From CAXBOO01 sp963977425 (lineage in GTDB: Bacteria; Bacteroidota; Bacteroidia; Flavobacteriales_D; Luteibaculaceae): DNA of 64,000 nucleotides. Under the pieces are notes generated by a model. It searched no databases. It was not told where the DNA came from and was given only the letters and a program-made list of their open reading frames with translations. The position numbers and the translations under genes were made by a program. The stretch lies in the NCBI GenBank assembly GCA_963977425.1, contig CAXBOO010000002.1, positions 372,001 to 436,000 on the forward strand. Reading direction: 5' to 3'. This document shows, piece after piece, positions 60,252 through 64,000 of the stretch. Each line of letters opens with the position of its first letter. Position 1 is the stretch's first letter.

Positions 60252-62237
60252 ATGAGTGACAACAAGAACTTAAAATCACCTAAAAACAAAATTACAGATA
60301 AGCTTAACAGCGCAAAAAAAGGTAAGAAGCCTGGAAAACCAGGTAACTTTTTTTGGATTTACGCCGTTATTGGTGCTGTATTAATTGGATTCAACCTTTA
60401 CAACTACAATAGCAGTTTGGCCAAAGTTGATTTCAATCGTTTCAAAGAAATTGCACAAGAAGGAAAGGTCAAAAAGCTAACCATGTACAACAACAAGGTT
60501 GGTGAAGTGTATCTTACTCAGGAGGCCATTGAATCTGAAGAGTTTAAAGACAAAGTAAAAGCCCCTGTTATTGGTGGCATAGCTACTGGTCCTCACCTTA
60601 CTTTTTCGGTGCCAGCACAAGATGCTTACACTTCCGACATCAAAGCTTTAGCCGACACCGCTAACTTCGACCTTAACTGGGAAGAAAGAGAGAATTGGGG
60701 TGGTGAAATTCTTAGTTGGTTATTGTTCCTTGGTTTTATTTTCATTTTTTGGACACTTATCATGCGCCGTATGGGCGGTGGAGCAGGTGGCGGAGGCCAA
60801 CTATTCAACTTCTCGAAAAGCAAAGCGCAGTTGTTTGATAAAGAAAAATCAACCAATACTACATTCAAAGATGTTGCTGGACTGCAAGGTGCTAAAGAAG
60901 AAGTACAAGAGATTGTAGAATTCTTAAAGCAACCAAAAAAATATACCGATTTAGGAGCTAAAATTCCAAAAGGAGCATTACTTGTAGGCCCTCCAGGAAC
61001 AGGAAAAACACTTTTAGCTAAAGCCGTTGCCGGTGAAGCACAGGTACCATTTTTCTCATTATCAGGTTCTGACTTTGTAGAAATGTTTGTTGGTGTTGGA
61101 GCTTCTCGTGTAAGAGATTTGTTTAAACAAGCCAAAGAAAAAGCACCATGTATCATCTTTATCGATGAAATTGATGCTATTGGTAGAGCTCGTGGTAAAA
61201 GCGCAAGTTTAGGTGGAAACGACGAGAGAGAAAACACATTGAACCAACTCCTTACAGAAATGGACGGATTCGGAACAAACAGTGGTGTTATTATTCTTGC
61301 TGCTACAAACCGTGCCGATGTTTTGGATAGAGCTTTGATGCGTGCAGGTCGTTTTGACAGACAAATTTTTGTTGATATGCCAGACATTGTTGAGCGTAAG
61401 CAAATATTCAAAGTACACTTAAGCACCATCAAAAAAGACAACAGTGTAGATGTAGACTTTTTGGCAAAACAAACTCCAGGGTTTAGTGGTGCCGATATTG
61501 CCAACATCTGTAATGAAGCCGCTTTAATAGCTGCTAGAAAAGAAAAGAAAACGGTTGAAAAACAAGATTTCTTAGACGCTGTTGATAGAATTATTGGTGG
61601 TTTAGAAAAGAAAAACAAAATCATCACTCCTGCCGAAAAGAAAACCATTGCTTATCACGAAGCAGGACACGCGACCATTTCTTGGTTATTAGAACACGCT
61701 AGCCCGTTGGTAAAAGTCACTATCGTTCCTAGAGGTCAATCGCTAGGTGCTGCTTGGTACCTGCCCGAAGAAAGACAATTGAATACGAAAGAACAATTAC
61801 TTGACGAAATGTGCGCAGCCTTAGGTGGTCGTGCTGCAGAGAAAGTAGTGTTCGATAAAATTTCTACTGGTGCTTTAAGTGATTTAGAAAAAGTGACTCG
61901 CCAAGCATATGCCATGGTTCAGATTTATGGACTAAACGATAAAGTTGGTAACATCTCTTTCTACGATTCTAGAGGACAAGAAAGTTTCCAAAAACCATAT
62001 TCTGACACTACAGCTACTATAATGGACCAAGAAGCATCTAGTACCATTGAAGGTCAATATACTAGAGCATTAGAATTGTTAAGCGAAAACAGAGATAAAC
62101 TGGATCAATTAGCTGAAAAACTGTTAGAAAAAGAAGTTATCTTCAAAGAAGATTTATTAGAAATTTTCGGAAAACGCCCTTGGGATGTTGAGCCAGAAGC
62201 TGAAGAAACTAAAGAAGACGAAACGACAGAAAACTAA
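60252..62237 (+). CDS. ftsH: ATP-dependent zinc metalloprotease FtsH
   Basis: 661 residues. Two transmembrane helices (about 33-51 and 153-171) enclose a periplasmic domain. The AAA module has Walker A GPPGTGKT (246-253), Walker B IIFIDEIDAI (301-310) and the arginine-finger region DRALMRAGRFDR; the peptidase has the zinc motif HEAGH (469-473) with a downstream Asp in SDLEKVTRQAY. It degrades misfolded or regulated membrane proteins. The acidic Glu/Thr-rich C-terminus is typical. A Gly-rich GGGAGGGGQ stretch follows TM2. Confidence 0.97.
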   Translation: MSDNKNLKSPKNKITDKLNSAKKGKKPGKPGNFFWIYAVIGAVLIGFNLYNYNSSLAKVDFNRFKEIAQEGKVKKLTMYNNKVGEVYLTQEAIESEEFKDKVKAPVIGGIATGPHLTFSVPAQDAYTSDIKALADTANFDLNWEERENWGGEILSWLLFLGFIFIFWTLIMRRMGGGAGGGGQLFNFSKSKAQLFDKEKSTNTTFKDVAGLQGAKEEVQEIVEFLKQPKKYTDLGAKIPKGALLVGPPGTGKTLLAKAVAGEAQVPFFSLSGSDFVEMFVGVGASRVRDLFKQAKEKAPCIIFIDEIDAIGRARGKSASLGGNDERENTLNQLLTEMDGFGTNSGVIILAATNRADVLDRALMRAGRFDRQIFVDMPDIVERKQIFKVHLSTIKKDNSVDVDFLAKQTPGFSGADIANICNEAALIAARKEKKTVEKQDFLDAVDRIIGGLEKKNKIITPAEKKTIAYHEAGHATISWLLEHASPLVKVTIVPRGQSLGAAWYLPEERQLNTKEQLLDEMCAALGGRAAEKVVFDKISTGALSDLEKVTRQAYAMVQIYGLNDKVGNISFYDSRGQESFQKPYSDTTATIMDQEASSTIEGQYTRALELLSENRDKLDQLAEKLLEKEVIFKEDLLEIFGKRPWDVEPEAEETKEDETTEN

Positions 62238-62248
62238 ACCTTGTTTGG

Positions 62249-62461
62249 ATGGAAAATGAAAACTGGAAAATAGTATACGTGTCCAATTTCGCCCCAAAGG
62301 CCGAGCTACTTAAAAGTGTGCTTGAGGAAAACGGTATTGAAACCATTTTACTAAACCAACAAGATTCTAGCTACCAAACTTTTGGTGAAATCAAACTATT
62401 GGTTCGCAATGAAATGGTTATTAAAGCCAAATCGTTGTTAGAAAAAGATAACGAAGAGTGA
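62249..62461 (+). CDS. DUF2007 domain protein
   Basis: 70 residues forming a single DUF2007 (PF09413) ACT-like domain: WKIVYVSNFAPKAELLKSVL, then ENGIETILLNQQDS and the C-terminal IKLLVRNEMVIKAKSLLE. It is described in the family as a putative signal-transducing protein; no partner is known. It lies between ftsH and cdsA, an order I recall as common in Bacteroidota, and overlaps cdsA by four bases. Confidence 0.85.
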   Translation: MENENWKIVYVSNFAPKAELLKSVLEENGIETILLNQQDSSYQTFGEIKLLVRNEMVIKAKSLLEKDNEE

Positions 62462-63246
62462 GTAATATAGTTGTCAGAGCTCTATCAGGAGCCGTATACG
62501 TTGCTGCGCTTATAGGTTGTGCTTTATGGTCGCCTTATGCTATGTCTATTTTGTTTTTGATGGTGATGCTTTTAGCTAGCCACGAATTCAAAAACATGAC
62601 CAAAGGTGACTCAGGCATTTTGCTTTGGGTATTACCAACGTATTTGTTTTATACCATGTTTGTATTGCATGGTTACGTTTCTAGTTCTAGTTACTTGCTA
62701 TTCCTTTTACCCATTGTGCATGCAGCTTATTCGGTTATTAAACTAAAAGATGCTCAGCAAATGCTATACACTTGTGCCGGTGCTGTATTGTACATTGCCC
62801 TGCCTTTGGCATCGGTTATCGATTTGCATGTTTCCATGATATCTGGACTTATTGTATTTTTTTTCATCATGATTTGGGCCAACGACACCGGTGCTTATCT
62901 AGTTGGCAGAGCTATAGGTAAAACCAAATTAGCACCTAAAATCAGCCCTAAAAAAACCATAGAAGGACTTGTTGGTGGAATTATTTTCTGCATTGCAACA
63001 GCTTTAATCACTTCGTATTTTTTACCAGAATTAAGCATCGCCAATGCTATTGGAATTGCTGTTGTGGTAGGTATATTCTCAAATATTGGTGATTTATTCG
63101 AATCAGCATTGAAGAGAATTGTTGGAGTAAAAGACTCTGGACATTTATTTCCTGGTCACGGAGGCTTCCTAGATCGGTTTGATAGTGTTATTTTCGCTGC
63201 TCCAGCAACATTAATTTACATAAAAGCAATCTATCCATGGCTATAA
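62458..63246 (+). CDS. cdsA: Phosphatidate cytidylyltransferase
   Basis: 262 residues starting at GTG 62458 (overlapping the DUF2007 stop, GTGA). About seven hydrophobic helices. The CDP-alcohol motif region is NDTGAYLVGRAIGKTKLAPK (Asp-rich loop) followed by SPKKTIEGLVGG and, near the end, the signature GVKDSGHLFPGHGGFLDRFDS. It makes CDP-diacylglycerol from phosphatidate and CTP in the inner membrane, the input for phosphatidylserine synthesis used by the next gene. Confidence 0.95.
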   Translation: MSNIVVRALSGAVYVAALIGCALWSPYAMSILFLMVMLLASHEFKNMTKGDSGILLWVLPTYLFYTMFVLHGYVSSSSYLLFLLPIVHAAYSVIKLKDAQQMLYTCAGAVLYIALPLASVIDLHVSMISGLIVFFFIMIWANDTGAYLVGRAIGKTKLAPKISPKKTIEGLVGGIIFCIATALITSYFLPELSIANAIGIAVVVGIFSNIGDLFESALKRIVGVKDSGHLFPGHGGFLDRFDSVIFAAPATLIYIKAIYPWL

Positions 63247-63899
63247 AAGGAATACACAAAGAAGGGAAAGGCACTATCATATTCGCCACTATTCTTACCA
63301 TTGCTATTGCAATACCAACTTGTTTATACATTCCATTTTTATGGCTTCAAGCCATTATAGCAGCTGCATTAGTTGTTTTCAATTATTTGGTTTGGCAATT
63401 TTTCAGAGTTCCCGTACGTAACTTCTTAACCGAAGACAATACCGTTGTTTGCCCATCGGACGGAAAAGTAGTTGTGATTGAAAACACACACGAAAAAGAG
63501 TTCTTGAAAGAAGATTGCCAGATGGTATCTATTTTCATGTCACCCTTGAATGTACACATCAACTGGTTTCCTATTGCAGGGAAAGTAATTTACACTCAAT
63601 ACCACAAAGGAAAATTCCTTGTTGCTTTCAATCCAAAATCATCTGAATTGAATGAGCGCAATACAGTAGCTGTCGAAAACAAAGATGGTCACAAAGTATT
63701 GTTTCGCCAGATTGCAGGTGCTGTAGCACGTCGTATTTGCTGGTATACTAAAGAAGGTGATGTAGCCAAACAAGGTGAGCAATTTGGATTCATAAAATTC
63801 GGATCTCGTGTGGACATCTTTTTACCGAAATCAGCACAAATAAAGGTCGACCTTGAACAAAAGGTTGTCGGTGGTGAAACTGTTTTAGCTACGTTATAA
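63237..63899 (+). CDS. psd: Phosphatidylserine decarboxylase proenzyme
   Basis: 220 residues of the short PSD-A/archaetidylserine-decarboxylase-like type, with N-terminal transmembrane segments (TIAIAIPTCLYIPF and LQAIIAAALVVFNYLV). The pyruvoyl cleavage site is within FIKFGSRVDIFLP near residue 185 (Gly-Ser), and VVCPSDGKVVVIE and FMSPLNVHINWFPIAGKV are conserved. It decarboxylates phosphatidylserine to phosphatidylethanolamine. It overlaps cdsA by 10 bases, giving two lipid-synthesis enzymes in one operon. Confidence 0.93.
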   Translation: MAIKGIHKEGKGTIIFATILTIAIAIPTCLYIPFLWLQAIIAAALVVFNYLVWQFFRVPVRNFLTEDNTVVCPSDGKVVVIENTHEKEFLKEDCQMVSIFMSPLNVHINWFPIAGKVIYTQYHKGKFLVAFNPKSSELNERNTVAVENKDGHKVLFRQIAGAVARRICWYTKEGDVAKQGEQFGFIKFGSRVDIFLPKSAQIKVDLEQKVVGGETVLATL

Positions 63900-64000
63900 T
63901 ATCGCTTTCAATTCGTTCAAATGCCCTACTCTTTTTGAAGTTTGATGGGTAGCATGTACATCAAAATGAATGGCTTGCAAACCGGCCTTTGTAGCACCTA
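63894..64000 (-). CDS. C-terminal end of a possible HAD-family hydrolase (5' part outside window)
   Basis: On the minus strand the frame from the window edge ends at a TAA (63894-63896), overlapping psd by six bases. The visible 34 residues (GATKAGLQAIHFDVHATHQT, then RVGHLNELKAIL) look like the end of a HAD-superfamily hydrolase, where a GAxxAGxxAIxF turn precedes the last helix. The identification rests on this short stretch alone. Confidence 0.45.
   Translation of the reverse strand, partial: GATKAGLQAIHFDVHATHQTSKRVGHLNELKAIL

Noticed and set aside
60626..61648. A 340-codon open frame antisense to ftsH
   Set aside because: It mirrors the codon pattern of the strongly conserved AAA module on the other strand, has no recognisable domain, and ftsH is certain.
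1..64000. CRISPR arrays, tRNA or rRNA genes, prophage or IS elements
   Set aside because: I saw no spaced direct repeats, no rRNA or cloverleaf sequence and no transposase, integrase or phage structural gene in the window.

Overview
The window is about 64 kb of an AT-rich chromosome from a member of the Bacteroidota, most likely of the Flavobacteriales (Cryomorphaceae/Crocinitomicaceae-like). Reasons: many families restricted to this phylum (DUF5606, DUF4924, DUF3822, PorT-like barrels, SusC-style TonB receptors with an N-terminal carboxypeptidase-regulatory domain, a T9SS-like C-terminal tail); the bare rpsF-rpsR-rplI operon; and repeated TAnnTTTG elements, the Bacteroidota -7 promoter box, just ahead of start codons. 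It is core chromosome: no rRNA, tRNA, prophage, IS transposase, CRISPR array or restriction-modification operon was recognised.

Layout. 1-2.8 kb: arginase and arginine decarboxylase diverge from one short promoter region, with a DUF5606 gene after the arginase. 2.8-16.5 kb: holA, a TonB receptor, pyrG, yidC, a DUF6438 lipoprotein, an EI24 membrane protein, purB, an MsbA-like exporter, a HEAT-like protein and a uracil-DNA glycosylase-family protein. 16.5-20 kb: an iron alcohol dehydrogenase, a DMT transporter and a YdcF/ElyC protein, then a DUF559 nuclease next to two inverted copies of a double-hairpin repeat. 20-27.5 kb (minus strand): ftr1-purT and a tight hemE-ompA-UMF1-lhgO-DUF4924 run. 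27.6-38.7 kb (minus): a T9SS-tail protein with a truncated duplicate, an M16 peptidase lipoprotein, an FMN-binding GltB-like protein, and two neighbouring aconitases (AcnA, AcnB), most with clear terminators. 39-49 kb: a MacB-like permease, a BCCT transporter, the S6-S18-L9 operon, dnaX with an A10 slippery site, a voltage-gated-type K+ channel, YceI, a PorT-like barrel and a TlpA-like lipoprotein. 49-64 kb: a TonB receptor with partner lipoprotein, a RecD-like helicase, DUF3822-rsmD-coaD, a NUDIX gene diverging from pyrE, birA, and rsfS-ftsH-DUF2007-cdsA-psd.

The genes mainly serve replication and repair (HolA, DnaX, RecD-like, UDG), nucleotide synthesis (PyrG, PurB, PurT, PyrE), envelope building and proteostasis (YidC, FtsH, CdsA, Psd, MsbA-like), central metabolism (two aconitases, LhgO) and metal/nutrient uptake (TonB receptors, Ftr1).

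The most notable signals are: (1) dnaX reads gamma (359 aa) to a TAA straight after an A10G run, and a -1 shift there opens a further 225 codons (tau); the same protein lacks the usual zinc-binding segment; (2) a pair of inverted repeats beside the DUF559 gene whose two hairpins differ by compensating changes; (3) a perfect-looking intrinsic terminator inside the first codons of the DUF3822 gene; (4) a 7-bp gap between divergent NUDIX and pyrE start codons with the pyrE -7 box lying across it, predicting a leaderless pyrE mRNA; and (5) a partial, start-less duplicate of a T9SS-tail protein.
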